Source of the DNA: Atlanticothrix silvestris CENA357
GTDB taxonomy: Bacteria > Cyanobacteriota > Cyanobacteriia > Cyanobacteriales > Nostocaceae
Length of the DNA: 56,494 nt
Assembly (NCBI RefSeq): GCF_016056295.1
Contig: NZ_JAECZB010000020.1
Coordinates: 1 to 56,494, forward strand
Direction: 5' to 3'
How positions within the stretch are numbered: the stretch's first letter is position 1; every line of letters begins with the position of its first letter. Below are positions 44,230 to 52,674 of this stretch, in pieces. The notes below the pieces were generated by a model. The model did no database searches. It saw only the letters and a program-made list of their open reading frames with translations, and was not told where the DNA came from. A program made the translations under genes and the position numbers.

Positions 44230-44644
44230 AGTCTTTGTAGATACATCCGGCTGGGCTAATTTATTTATTGCAACTGAGTCCTACCATGAACAAGCAAAGC
44301 AGTGGTTTCAACATAAACGTCAGCAAAATCAAGCAATGGTAACAACTAATTATGTTGTTCTTTAACTGGTGGCTTTGCTGAATAGCCCTTTACGTGTGCC
44401 TCGCCCGCAGTTATTTAAATACGTAGAAGCTGTCAGAACTGCTCCTTATATCAACTTGATTTATATTGAACCAGCAATAGATTCAGCAGCTTGGGAGCTA
44501 CTTAAAACTAGAGAAGATAAAGCTTGGTCTTTGGTAGATAGTACTTCTTTTATAGTCATGCAACAGCTACGCATAAAAGATGCCTTAACCACAGATCACC
44601 ACTTTGAACAAGCTGGCTTTATTCGTCTGCTGAAGTCAGAATAA
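44219..44644 (+). pseudogene. PIN-domain toxin (VapC-like) with internal stop codon
   Basis: The frame reads MTNKVFVDTSGWANLFIATE, with the PIN-domain first acidic residue in FVDTSGW, and reaches VTTNYVVL. A TAA at 44363-44365 interrupts it, and the frame continues LVALLNSPLRVPRPQLFKYV, then LVDSTSFIVMQQLRIKDALT with the later PIN acidic residues (VDSTSF, DALTTDHHF). Changing one base (TAA to GAA) would restore a 141-residue protein of normal length. PIN toxins are Mg-dependent ribonucleases. The start is taken as TTG inside the antitoxin gene. It may be non-functional, or be a sequencing error. Confidence 0.8.
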
Positions 44645-44697
44645 AAGGCATTCCTTAAGATATGCCCTTTATTATTAATAATTGCTAACCCGTTAAC

Positions 44698-44765
44698 TTA
44701 CGCCCCGACAACTTCCTTCTCGGCGTATAATACCTCAGCGTTGATTTCTTTGAAACCGCGATCGC
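44698..44765 (-). repeat. displaced copy C of the chlB 3' end
   Basis: It encodes [20 protein letters not shown], then GA and a TAA stop (44698-44700). Two residues differ from ChlB (A to E and A to V) and four codons differ silently. The 65 bases that follow match those beside copy A closely. ATTGCTAACCCG before the stop is shared with copy A. Confidence 0.9.
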
Positions 44766-44829
44766 AATTAAATTTCTTGGTGCTAGACTAGATTTATATT
44801 CTGTTACATGAAATCATTGCTAAATAGCA

Positions 44830-44915
44830 GTTATTATTCAGACCTTGTATTCCGTTCTATGCGGCTTAAAAGGTCAATCATTGCTATAAATACTGCTGTA
44901 AATAATATATAACCA
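44830..44915 (-). pseudogene. partial duplicate of the 3' end of the 101-aa membrane-protein gene
   Basis: CCTTGTATTCCGTTCTATG, then GGCTTAAAAGGTCAAT and ATTGCTAT, closely match 44990-45070, the 3' end of the intact gene. Only about 80 bases are duplicated and no start is present. Confidence 0.75.
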
Positions 44916-44995
44916 CCACACAAATTAAACTTTGATCTAACTTAAGTTTTCTAAATCTAACCAAATAAGCAGATGAACTGATTAGTCCTCAGTTA

Positions 44996-45301
44996 TTATT
45001 CCGGTCTTGTATTCCGTTCTATCCTGCTTAAAAGGTCAATAATTGCTATTAAAGCTGCTGTCAGAATATATACTATAATACAGGTAATAATTATATAAAG
45101 AAAAGGTACTAAAAAAATTATATTAATTGTATTAGATGTATAATAATTATACCTAAAAGCTTGATTATATGCTGAAAATAATATAATAAAAAAAATGACT
45201 GTAATAAAAAAGCCGAAAAACTGAAGTATCTTTATAGTCGTAATTAATCTGGTGTATAGTCTATTTTCGTTAGGACTGCTAGATAATTGATTGCTGCTCA
45301 T
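44996..45301 (-). CDS. small membrane protein with two or three hydrophobic segments (101 aa)
   Basis: The protein starts MSSNQLSSSPNENRLYTRLI and has hydrophobic helices at about residues 25-45 (LQFFGFFITVIFFIILFSAY) and 60-90 (INIIFLVPFLYIIITCIIVY and on), ending DLLSRIERNTRPE. It is not assigned to a family. TGAGG lies seven bases before the ATG. It is more AT-rich than chlB and sits as cargo between the real chlB end and displaced tail C, with a partial duplicate of its 3' end alongside. Confidence 0.62.
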   Translation of the reverse strand: MSSNQLSSSPNENRLYTRLITTIKILQFFGFFITVIFFIILFSAYNQAFRYNYYTSNTINIIFLVPFLYIIITCIIVYILTAALIAIIDLLSRIERNTRPE

Positions 45302-45357
45302 AAATACCTCATTTTTAATAAATTAGTTTGTCTAGTAAAATTTATTTCATAAGAAGC

Positions 45358-45389
45358 AGAAGAGTGTTCTTTAAAAGAAACACTCTTCT
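45358..45389 (-). terminator. hairpin downstream of chlB
   Basis: AGAAGAGTGTT (45358-45368) pairs with AACACTCTTCT (45379-45389), about 50 bases beyond the chlB stop on the minus strand. A second, smaller TATCAG/CTGATA stem lies at about 45405-45421. Together they are probably the chlB terminator. Confidence 0.6.
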
Positions 45390-45434
45390 ATTGAATTCTA
45401 GCTATCAGTTTTATAGCTGATAACTAAATTATCA

Positions 45435-46961
45435 TTAAGCCCCGACTGCTTCCTTGGCAGCGTACAATACCTCAGCATTGATTTCTTTGAAACCGCGATC
45501 GCGGGCAAATTTTTCAGTATTACGCTTCACTTTACCGCGCACAAATCCAGGAATTTTATTCAATTCTGCTTGACCATCTTTTGTCCAATTTAAATCAGAA
45601 TCAGCAGAAATACCTTTAGTAATTACTTCTTTGGTATCATGACCACCGAAGATTTCTAATAAGTGATCTTCCATTCCCAAAGTGAAGGAATTGTAGATCA
45701 AATCTGTAATCTGATTCGTGCCTTCATAACCCATAAATGGTTTGTAACCAATGGGGAAGTTTTGGACGTGGATTGGTGCAGCAATTACCCCGCAAGGGAT
45801 GTCTAAGCGTTTACCAACGTGGCGTTCCATTTGAGTACCAAAAATGGCGGAGGGTTCAACGCGGGCGATCGCATCCCCAATTTCGCCATGATCTTCGGAG
45901 ATTAGCACTTCATCGCAATACTCGCTTACCTGTTCACGGAACCAGTCTGCATCATATTTGCAGTAGGTTCCAGCCCAAACAACGTGAATCCCCATTTCTC
46001 GCGCCAAAATCTTGGTAATGGCGGCTGCGTGGGTGTTGTCACCAAAGACCACAGCTTTTTTGCCAGTCAAGTTTTGACAGTCAATAGAACGAGAGAACCA
46101 AGCAGCTTGAGATACGTGCAGTGTTTGTTCATTGATGAAGTCTTCGTAGTCAACTTCTGCACCTTGAGCGTTGATTACCTGCTGAATCTTGCGAATACAA
46201 CGGGCAGTTTCCACTACACCCATTGGCGTAATGTCGATGTATGGTGTGCCGAATTGTTCTTCCAAGTAACGAGCTGTGGTCAAACCGAGTTCACGGTAAG
46301 GCACCAGGTTAAACCAAGCTTTGGGCATCTTCTTCAAGTCGCTCACCGAAGCACCTTCGGGAATTAAGGTATTTACCTCAATTCCTAAGTCAGCCATTAG
46401 CCGCTTTAGTTCGGTGCAGTCGTGATTGTTATGGAAACCAAGGGTGGAAGTACCGATAATATTAACCGAGGGCTTTTCGGTTTTGCCTTCTACCAATTCG
46501 CCCCGCTTCCGGGCTTTTTCAATGTAGTATTGGACGATTTGATCCAAAGTGCGATCGGCGGCTTGTAATTCGTTGTAGCGGTAGTGGTTCACATCCGCTA
46601 ACATCACGTCCCCTTTCGCTTCCAACTGCGCCCGTTCGACAAAGTTGTGCAGGTCTTCTTGCAGAATGCTGGAGGTGCAGGTGGGAGTTAATACAATCAA
46701 ATCCGGGTGTTCTTCGGCATCTTTGCGGGTGATGTTGTCTACCACCTTTTCTTGAGAACCGCGTGCCAAAACGTTGCGATCAACAACACTGGTTGTTACC
46801 GGGGTGAAGTCCCTTTCCCGCGATAACATGGAGCGCATAACGTTGAAGTAGTCATCACCTAGTGGGGCGTGCATGATGGCATGAACGTTTTTAAACGAAC
46901 TGGCGATCCGCAGAGTGCCGATGTGAGCTGGGCCGGCATACATCCAGTAAGCCAATTTCAT
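45435..46961 (-). CDS. chlB: light-independent protochlorophyllide reductase subunit B
   Basis: ChlB pairs with ChlN to form the catalytic NB complex that reduces protochlorophyllide in the dark, with ChlL as the reductase. The 508-residue protein is full length: [20 protein letters not shown] at the N-terminus, the cluster-ligand region [60 protein letters not shown], and a C-terminal PCP-reductase domain ([20 protein letters not shown], then RGFKEIN...). chlL and chlN are not in the window. Three displaced copies of its last 23 codons lie downstream. Upstream, a 34-bp palindrome lies about 180 bases before the start. Confidence 0.97.
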   Translation of the reverse strand: MKLAYWMYAGPAHIGTLRIASSFKNVHAIMHAPLGDDYFNVMRSMLSRERDFTPVTTSVVDRNVLARGSQEKVVDNITRKDAEEHPDLIVLTPTCTSSILQEDLHNFVERAQLEAKGDVMLADVNHYRYNELQAADRTLDQIVQYYIEKARKRGELVEGKTEKPSVNIIGTSTLGFHNNHDCTELKRLMADLGIEVNTLIPEGASVSDLKKMPKAWFNLVPYRELGLTTARYLEEQFGTPYIDITPMGVVETARCIRKIQQVINAQGAEVDYEDFINEQTLHVSQAAWFSRSIDCQNLTGKKAVVFGDNTHAAAITKILAREMGIHVVWAGTYCKYDADWFREQVSEYCDEVLISEDHGEIGDAIARVEPSAIFGTQMERHVGKRLDIPCGVIAAPIHVQNFPIGYKPFMGYEGTNQITDLIYNSFTLGMEDHLLEIFGGHDTKEVITKGISADSDLNWTKDGQAELNKIPGFVRGKVKRNTEKFARDRGFKEINAEVLYAAKEAVGA

Positions 46962-47270
46962 TATGTGTTCTCCCTTTTCAATAACATGGAGTCCGATCAG
47001 CGGTGGACTATGATTGCTTGATTATTAATTAAATCGCTTCTGAATTGTCTCAAAACTTGTAACCCCAAAGAAGTGGGTGCTTATGTGAGTTTACACTCCA
47101 ATGTAATCGCCCAAACTCTTGCAGTGACTAGGGTTCAGTTCTTAACTTAAACAACATTAATGTTGTTTAAGTTAAATAAATCTTAATGTCTCAACAAATA
47201 TTTTTTTAAAAGTAGTCACTTCAGTGGCTAAAAAACACAAAGCGTTGTATTTGTTCAGTTTTGAGAACAA
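46962..47270. other. chlB upstream region with long palindrome
   Basis: 309 bases between the 83-aa gene and chlB, both on the minus strand. It includes the palindrome at 47142-47175 and a GGGAGAACAC ribosome-binding site next to the chlB start. The chlB promoter should lie here. Confidence 0.5.
47142..47175. promoter_or_regulatory. 34-bp perfect palindrome upstream of chlB
   Basis: TTAACTTAAACAACATT (47142-47158) is the exact reverse complement of AATGTTGTTTAAGTTAA (47159-47175), with no loop. No T-run follows on either strand, so an operator for a dimeric regulator is at least as likely as a terminator for the upstream gene pair. Confidence 0.6.
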
Positions 47271-47522
47271 TTACCCTATTTTCCTAATACTGTTGATACC
47301 CGCGCTTAACCATTGATTTAGTAACCATTGACTAGCTGCCTTATCCAATGCAGGCAAAACACGAAAGCTAAAAACTTCTTGCCAAACTTCCTCACCGTGT
47401 TGAGAAACAAAAGCGGTTTCTAGTTCCTGGAACTTTGAATAGTCTTGGTCGCCTATAGCAGCAAGCATACCTATCAACTCGTTAACAGAGATTTGAGTCG
47501 CCGTTAGTTGTGCTTCTGTCAT
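47271..47522 (-). CDS. hypothetical protein (83 aa), second gene of an overlapping pair
   Basis: The 83-residue helical protein starts MTEAQLTATQISVNELIGML and contains FQELETAFVSQHGEEVWQEV, then FSFRVLPALDKAASQWLLNQ. It is soluble and without family assignment. Its ATG overlaps the stop of the upstream 69-aa gene by four bases, so the two products are probably made together. It is followed by the palindrome region before chlB. Confidence 0.65.
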   Translation of the reverse strand: MTEAQLTATQISVNELIGMLAAIGDQDYSKFQELETAFVSQHGEEVWQEVFSFRVLPALDKAASQWLLNQWLSAGINSIRKIG

Positions 47523-47728
47523 TGTGCTTTATCCCTAAAAATACAAACAAATTTCAGAATCCCGCGCTTGGTATCAATTATTTCTACTAAATCTTTGTTT
47601 TTCATTCTTGCGATCGCAAAGCAAGAAAGCTCTGTTGCTGCGGCTGACCACTCTCTTGTTTCTGTTTGCCAATCCCAATTTTCATTTTCCGACTTTTCAA
47701 AGTCGTTTGGTTGATTTCCCTCGGTCAT
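47519..47728 (-). CDS. hypothetical protein (69 aa), first gene of an overlapping pair
   Basis: The protein starts MTEGNQPNDFEKSENENWDW, an acidic Asn-rich stretch, and continues with QTETREWSAAATELSCFAIA and IDTKRGILKFVCIFRDKAQ. No domain is recognised. It overlaps the next gene by four bases. Together the pair could be a small two-subunit system, but nothing in the sequence says which. Confidence 0.6.
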   Translation of the reverse strand: MTEGNQPNDFEKSENENWDWQTETREWSAAATELSCFAIARMKNKDLVEIIDTKRGILKFVCIFRDKAQ

Positions 47729-47806
47729 GCGGTTTCCTTAGGCATCGGCTTGTAGTCTAAGATACCGCATGAACGGCATCAAAACTAGAAACTCAATGGC
47801 TTCATT

Positions 47807-49837
47807 TTAGCTTTTCCTGGGTTTATTCACAGGCGTTGGTTCAGGCAGATTAATGGCTGGATTGCGGGGAAAAAAGCCTCTAGGGACGAGCTTAAATCCA
47901 ACTCGGTGAACAGGCATTACAGGCCAATCTTCTGATCGCGGGATATGAGTTACGCCCATTGTGTACCACAGTACGATATCTTCACCCATCAAAGATTCAT
48001 CGTTTGAAATATATTTTGGTAAACCTTGTCCAGGTTGAGTTTGATTGGGATAATCGCTACCAGCATAAAGTTCATCTGGCTGATATTTTGTTACCCAAAC
48101 ATGATGAGTAGCAAATTCTGCCTTTTGGTGAATTTTTGAGCCTTCCACAGGCAAAAATGTAGCATTTCCTCCTGGCATCAGCATATATCCAGGTGCAGCT
48201 TCTAGAGTATTTTTCTGATCTGCGCTGACAATCATCCATTCTCGACTATGTTTTAAATCCAGATCGCGCACAGCAGTTGTTTCTTTTGCTAATGGAGTCT
48301 CTGCTACTGCGATCGCATTTCCGAGAGGATTTTTCTCATCCATCGGTAAGGCTTGGACATTCATTTCCATTACAGAATTAGCCTGACCATCTACATCCAT
48401 ATCTAAACGGTAATTGAAAAAGTGCTGATGATTCACCCCAATGATGTTTTCGGCTATCAACTGACCATAATCTATCTTTGACTGTTTTTGGGCAGCAGTT
48501 CCTTTTGCCAGCACGATACCCGTTAATTCATTTTCCACCTCCAAAGTACCATCCTGGTGAAAAATCCAGTTGAGACTGTAATCATAGTTGTCAATTGCCA
48601 CAGTCATAGTCATGACTAATTCACGACTGCGACGCACATCATTACGTTGGGTATTGTATTCATAGTGCTTCCAGAGCATTCCGCGATCGCGTTCGTAAAT
48701 ACCCACAATCCCCTGCCTTACAAACGGTTCTCCTTGCTCATTAGCCAACACAGCATCCAGTAAAAGACCGTTTTCGGGAATTTCTTTACCTAATTCCATT
48801 CTGGTTGCTAAAGAACCAAAGTTGTATTCTCCAACATCAAAAGCATTGCGGAATGACCAAGTAGGATCGGGATCACCATAGGGTACAACCATCTCCGATA
48901 AACTGGCGCGGTATAACACTGGTCGAATTTTTTCTCCGTCGTTGTAATTTACTAAGTACAGTATTAACCCTTCACGGGGATGCATTAAATAGCGAAACTT
49001 CCAACCTTGCCAACTAATTTCATTACTATTAATTCGGAAACTTGCACCTTGAGGTTGCAGAATTCTTAATGATTTTAGTGGTGAAAGTAATTTTCTTAAA
49101 GACTTCAAATCATAGTCCCAGTTTGCTTTTGAGAAGGGAACAATTCCCTGATCTATAAAACTAGACACTGTACCAGTATTTAAGTTGACAGTTGCCAACA
49201 CTCCTTCAATAGGACTGCCGTAATAATTCCAGCGTTCGCTTCCAGCGCGCCGTAGGTGTTCGCCTTTGTAATAAGATAAGGCTCGACATAGACGACTACC
49301 CCTCGTTTCTTCTTGTTTATTTAAAATTCCCGCTGCCCAACAACTGATTTGGACTTGATCAAAATCTGTAATTCCCCGCTTTTGCATTGCTGTTCGCCAT
49401 CGGGGATCAGCTTTGACTACATGGTTGGCTAATTCATATTCTGTATTGACGATCGCAGGTTGAACACCAGCTATTTCTTTCCAAGAACTTAATTTCTGGG
49501 TTTGCAGATCAACCACACCTTCATAAGTTTTGTTTTGCGATCGTTCATAAACTACTAAAAAAGCTTGTCGCTGAAATAATTTACCAGATGTAAAATTAAT
49601 GACTGCGTTTTTATCTGGTTCTTGTAAGGCAATAACTGGAAATACTGCCTTTTCGCTCAAAGTTTTTGCTTTTTTGAGTACTGAAACCGCTGTTGTAATT
49701 TCTGCTTCTATTAAAGAACTTAGAGGATGGGAAATTACAGGTTGTTGAGCCGATAATCTTCCTGTCAAACCTATAGAGAAACAAACGCAAAGAATAATGG
49801 CGATCGCTAAACCAAAAAACTGTAGCCTCTTAATCAT
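47807..49837 (-). CDS. secreted copper amine oxidase (primary-amine oxidase)
   Basis: The enzyme oxidises primary amines to aldehydes with release of ammonia and hydrogen peroxide. The 676-residue protein has a signal peptide (about residues 5-30, ending LSAQQ). The catalytic domain shows the topaquinone tyrosine Y418 in AIDNYDYSLNW, copper ligands H470 and H472 in GVNHQHFFNYRLD, H631 in GVTHIPRSEDWPVMP, and the catalytic base D334 in NAFDVGEYNFG. The motif has Ala-Ile-Asp before Asn-Tyr rather than the usual Thr at the -4 position. Length matches bacterial and eukaryotic homologs. A periplasmic or extracellular location and amine scavenging as nitrogen source are inferred. It is not obviously in an operon. 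Confidence 0.9.
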   Translation of the reverse strand: MIKRLQFFGLAIAIILCVCFSIGLTGRLSAQQPVISHPLSSLIEAEITTAVSVLKKAKTLSEKAVFPVIALQEPDKNAVINFTSGKLFQRQAFLVVYERSQNKTYEGVVDLQTQKLSSWKEIAGVQPAIVNTEYELANHVVKADPRWRTAMQKRGITDFDQVQISCWAAGILNKQEETRGSRLCRALSYYKGEHLRRAGSERWNYYGSPIEGVLATVNLNTGTVSSFIDQGIVPFSKANWDYDLKSLRKLLSPLKSLRILQPQGASFRINSNEISWQGWKFRYLMHPREGLILYLVNYNDGEKIRPVLYRASLSEMVVPYGDPDPTWSFRNAFDVGEYNFGSLATRMELGKEIPENGLLLDAVLANEQGEPFVRQGIVGIYERDRGMLWKHYEYNTQRNDVRRSRELVMTMTVAIDNYDYSLNWIFHQDGTLEVENELTGIVLAKGTAAQKQSKIDYGQLIAENIIGVNHQHFFNYRLDMDVDGQANSVMEMNVQALPMDEKNPLGNAIAVAETPLAKETTAVRDLDLKHSREWMIVSADQKNTLEAAPGYMLMPGGNATFLPVEGSKIHQKAEFATHHVWVTKYQPDELYAGSDYPNQTQPGQGLPKYISNDESLMGEDIVLWYTMGVTHIPRSEDWPVMPVHRVGFKLVPRGFFPRNPAINLPEPTPVNKPRKS

Positions 49838-50003
49838 TTTTTACACGTTGAGAACAATGTATAGTTATCTATTTCTCAACGTCAGCTAAGAACCCGATAG
49901 ATTTAGAAGCTTAGACCAAATTAATTTACCAGCATTGGTTATCTATAATTAGATTCTTAATTCTGTATTATAGAGATTTCTGCTACTTGTGATACTAGCG
50001 CCA

Positions 50004-50840
50004 ATGAAATATTCTAAATATCATGCTCTCGGAAACGATTATTTAGTTATTGCTCCTGAAGACTTAGCTTTTGAATTAAGCTCAGAAAAAATTAAGCGGA
50101 TTTGTCACCGGAATTTTGGAATTGGCTCAGATGGAATTTTGTTTGGGCCGCTACCATCCAAAGATGCGAAATTTGGATTACGCATTTTTAATCCAGATGG
50201 CAGCGAGGCAGAAAAAAGCGGTAATGGACTGAGAATATTTTCTCGCTACTTGTGGGATAAAAAACTTGTTGGAGAGGAAGAGTTTGATATCGACACATTA
50301 GGTGGACGAGTTAAAGCCTGTGTTGCCAAGTCAGGTCAAAACGTTCGATTAGAAATGGGTTATGTGAGCTTCCATAGTGACAATATCCCTGTAGCAGGAC
50401 ATTCCAGAGAAGTTCTCGAAGAAAGTATCACAATTGACGAGCAAACCTTTACTTTTTGTGCAGCTACAATTGGTAATCCCCACTGTGTTATACAGATGCT
50501 CGAAGTCACACCAGAAATAGTGAAGAAATACGGCCCTCGGCTAGAAGTTCATCCCTACTTTCCTAACCGCACAAATGTTCAGTTCATGAAAGTTCTTGAT
50601 CGGGGAAATATCCAGATTGAAATTTGGGAAAGAGGAGCAGGCTACACTTTGGCATCCGGTAGTAGTAGCAGTGCAGCGGCGGCTGTGGCTCATCGCTTGG
50701 GTTTATGTGATTCATCAATTGCAGTTCATACGCCGGGAGGACAAATTGCAATAGAAATTAGCGATGATTTTTTAATCACAATGACGGGTGCTGTCACTAA
50801 AGTAACTGAAGGACTGCTTTCAATGGAGATATTTGAATAA
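50004..50840 (+). CDS. diaminopimelate epimerase (DapF) family protein lacking both catalytic cysteines
   Basis: The 278-residue protein has the DapF double fold: KYHALGNDYLVI, NPDGSEAEKSGNGLRIF, IGNPHCVIQ, RTNVQFMKV and WERGAGYTLASGSSSSAAAA. Canonical DapF uses one Cys in each half (in C-G-N-G and A-C-G-T/S-G). Here both are serine, S72 and S218, read directly as AGC and TCC. The binding residues around them are kept. Racemase activity by the two-thiol mechanism is therefore unlikely; a related isomerase, dehydratase or binding role is possible. The ATG at 50004 starts at the conserved region; a GTG at 49989 adds five residues. It is convergent with the TPR gene, two bases apart. Confidence 0.85.
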   Translation: MKYSKYHALGNDYLVIAPEDLAFELSSEKIKRICHRNFGIGSDGILFGPLPSKDAKFGLRIFNPDGSEAEKSGNGLRIFSRYLWDKKLVGEEEFDIDTLGGRVKACVAKSGQNVRLEMGYVSFHSDNIPVAGHSREVLEESITIDEQTFTFCAATIGNPHCVIQMLEVTPEIVKKYGPRLEVHPYFPNRTNVQFMKVLDRGNIQIEIWERGAGYTLASGSSSSAAAAVAHRLGLCDSSIAVHTPGGQIAIEISDDFLITMTGAVTKVTEGLLSMEIFE

Positions 50841-50841
50841 A

Positions 50842-51366
50842 TTATGCAGAAACCAAACGTCGCAAAGATTCAGCACGGCGTTTGGCGGTAGGATTATTAG
50901 GAGCAAATTTGAGTGCTTCTTCGTAAGTTTGTAGTGCCTGAGTGGTTAGTTTTTTGCGTTCATAAGCATGTGCCAAATTATTTAATGCTGTCACATAATC
51001 GGGTTTACGTTTTAGAGCTTCTTTGTATTGACGAATTGCTAAATCATATTGCTCTTGAGCAAAGTAAACATAGCCTAGTCCGTTAAAAATGGGGGCACTG
51101 TTTTCTTCTTCCTCTTCTTCGGCGGCTTTTATAGCTTTTTGAAACAGTGCGATCGCTTGAGAAAAAACCTTCTTTTCCGAATAAATACTGCCTAATTCAT
51201 AATATTCTTGAGCTGTACCTTTTTCTTTTTCCAATTTTTTTCGTAATCGCGCCAGAGCATTTTCACGCTTACGAGTTTTGAAAATCTGGCGAAAAACATT
51301 TACAACTGCAAATGTGAGTAGTCCTACAAAAATTGAGAGGTAAACAACGGCTAGATTGTTATCCAT
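50842..51366 (-). CDS. Ycf37-like TPR protein
   Basis: The 174-residue protein has one N-terminal membrane helix (VVYLSIFVGLLTFAVVNVF), a basic linker, and about three TPR motifs: AQEYYELGSIYSEKKVFSQA, then APIFNGLGYVYFAQEQYDLA, then VTALNNLAHAYERKKLTTQA. The layout and length match Ycf37 (slr0171 in Synechocystis, ycf37 in algal plastids), which is linked to photosystem I assembly or stability. A generic TPR protein is the alternative. It ends two bases from the convergent DapF-like gene, with no terminator visible between. Confidence 0.78.
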   Translation of the reverse strand: MDNNLAVVYLSIFVGLLTFAVVNVFRQIFKTRKRENALARLRKKLEKEKGTAQEYYELGSIYSEKKVFSQAIALFQKAIKAAEEEEEENSAPIFNGLGYVYFAQEQYDLAIRQYKEALKRKPDYVTALNNLAHAYERKKLTTQALQTYEEALKFAPNNPTAKRRAESLRRLVSA

Positions 51367-51428
51367 TACTTTGAAATATAAATATTAAAATTTGCTTTTG
51401 ATCTTTATTATCAGCTTTTTGTCATTGG

Positions 51429-52280
51429 TCAATTGTTATTTTTTTCTAACACTGACTGTTGACTATTAGGCAAACCCCAATATTTAGCACGTTCCTTTAA
51501 CCAACCTTCTGCTGTGTAACGAGCGATCGCTTCATTAATTTGTCGTCTTAAATTATCGTACTGCAATCCCTTGGGCATGACTACAGACAACGGTGCAGTT
51601 GATAGTTTAGTTGGCAGAAGTCGATATTGGGGATATTGTTGCACCCAACCACTGAGGACGCTAGCATCTGCGGCAAAGGCTGCTAATGCGTTGCTTTCTA
51701 TTTTTTCTCTTGCTTCTTCATACGAATTAACACCAACTAACTCAGCGTTAGGAATATAGTACCGGACTTCGGCAATGGTACTGGAGTTATTGAGTACGGC
51801 AATTTTTCGTTTTGCCAAATCACTGAACTGCTGTACAGAGGCTTCTTTTGTAACTAAAACAGTTCCATCGAAGTAATAAGGTACACTAAAACTTACTAAA
51901 CGAGCGCGTGATTCAGTTGCTGTTACCCTGGCGATCGCAAAATCAACTTTGTCGTTTAAAACTACAGACAAGCGATCGCGATTCGCTACAGGTTTCAATT
52001 TGACAGCCTCTGCTTTACCCAGTAATTCAAGTGCCAAGTGGTGTGCTAAGTCGATTTCTAAGCCTTGCAAATTGCCACTAGCATCTCTAAATCCTAAGGG
52101 ACGCAAGTTGTCTTTCACGGCAATAATTAGATAGCCACGCTGCTGAATTTTTGGCATTTCGGCGGCAGATGCAGTCAATCCTGTCCCCACTATCAAAAAG
52201 CAAAATATCCAACAAATAGTGGCGGATAATACCAGATGTAACCGAGTAATTACTTGCCGTCTGTTACATCCGTTATACAT
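51429..52280 (-). CDS. periplasmic solute-binding protein, family 3 (ABC amino-acid type)
   Basis: The 283-residue protein has a signal peptide (about residues 14-40: LSATICWIFCFLIVGTGLTA). The binding domain follows the order RGYLIIAVKDNLRPLGFRD, LQGLEIDLAHHLALELLG, LSVVLNDKVDFAIARVTATE, SRARLVSFSVPYYFDGTVLV, and SVVMPKGLQYDNLRRQINEA. These are family-3 motifs for amino acids or related cations. No permease or ATPase is adjacent. The start lies 12 bases from the rplT stop on the same strand, so it may be read through from the ribosomal genes. Confidence 0.87.
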   Translation of the reverse strand: MYNGCNRRQVITRLHLVLSATICWIFCFLIVGTGLTASAAEMPKIQQRGYLIIAVKDNLRPLGFRDASGNLQGLEIDLAHHLALELLGKAEAVKLKPVANRDRLSVVLNDKVDFAIARVTATESRARLVSFSVPYYFDGTVLVTKEASVQQFSDLAKRKIAVLNNSSTIAEVRYYIPNAELVGVNSYEEAREKIESNALAAFAADASVLSGWVQQYPQYRLLPTKLSTAPLSVVMPKGLQYDNLRRQINEAIARYTAEGWLKERAKYWGLPNSQQSVLEKNNN

Positions 52281-52292
52281 CCGTTGCCACCT

Positions 52293-52649
52293 TTATCCTT
52301 TAGTTTGACTTGCTAGTTCAGCGACTTTGCTAAAGCTAGCTGGATCGAGGACTGCCAATTGTGCCAACATTTTACGATTAAGTTGGACATCGGCTTTTTT
52401 CAAGTTGCCCATCAACTGGCTGTAACTCAAGCCATGTTGTCTAGAAGCCGCGTTAATACGAGTAATCCAAAGGCGGCGAAAATCGCGCTTTTTGTTTTTG
52501 CGATCGCGGTAAGCACTGCGTAGTGCTTTCATTACTTGTTGGTTGGCGGTTCTAAATAGAGTTGAGTGAGAACCACGAAAACCTTTAGCTAGTTTGAGAA
52601 TTTTATTGCGGCGTTTACGAGCTACGTTGCCGCGTTTTACTCTAGTCAT
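52293..52649 (-). CDS. rplT: 50S ribosomal protein L20
   Basis: The 118-residue basic protein matches L20 along its length: [20 protein letters not shown], then [20 protein letters not shown], then [20 protein letters not shown], then [16 protein letters not shown]20 is needed early in 50S assembly and represses its own operon in several bacteria. It follows rpmI by 25 bases on the same strand. infC is not adjacent. Confidence 0.97.
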   Translation of the reverse strand: MTRVKRGNVARKRRNKILKLAKGFRGSHSTLFRTANQQVMKALRSAYRDRKNKKRDFRRLWITRINAASRQHGLSYSQLMGNLKKADVQLNRKMLAQLAVLDPASFSKVAELASQTKG

Positions 52650-52674
52650 AATTTATTTCCTGAAAAACTTATAC

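Noticed and set aside
45984-46367. 127-aa plus-strand ORF inside chlB
   Set aside because: chlB is conserved over its full length on the other strand; no sign of a real overlapping gene.
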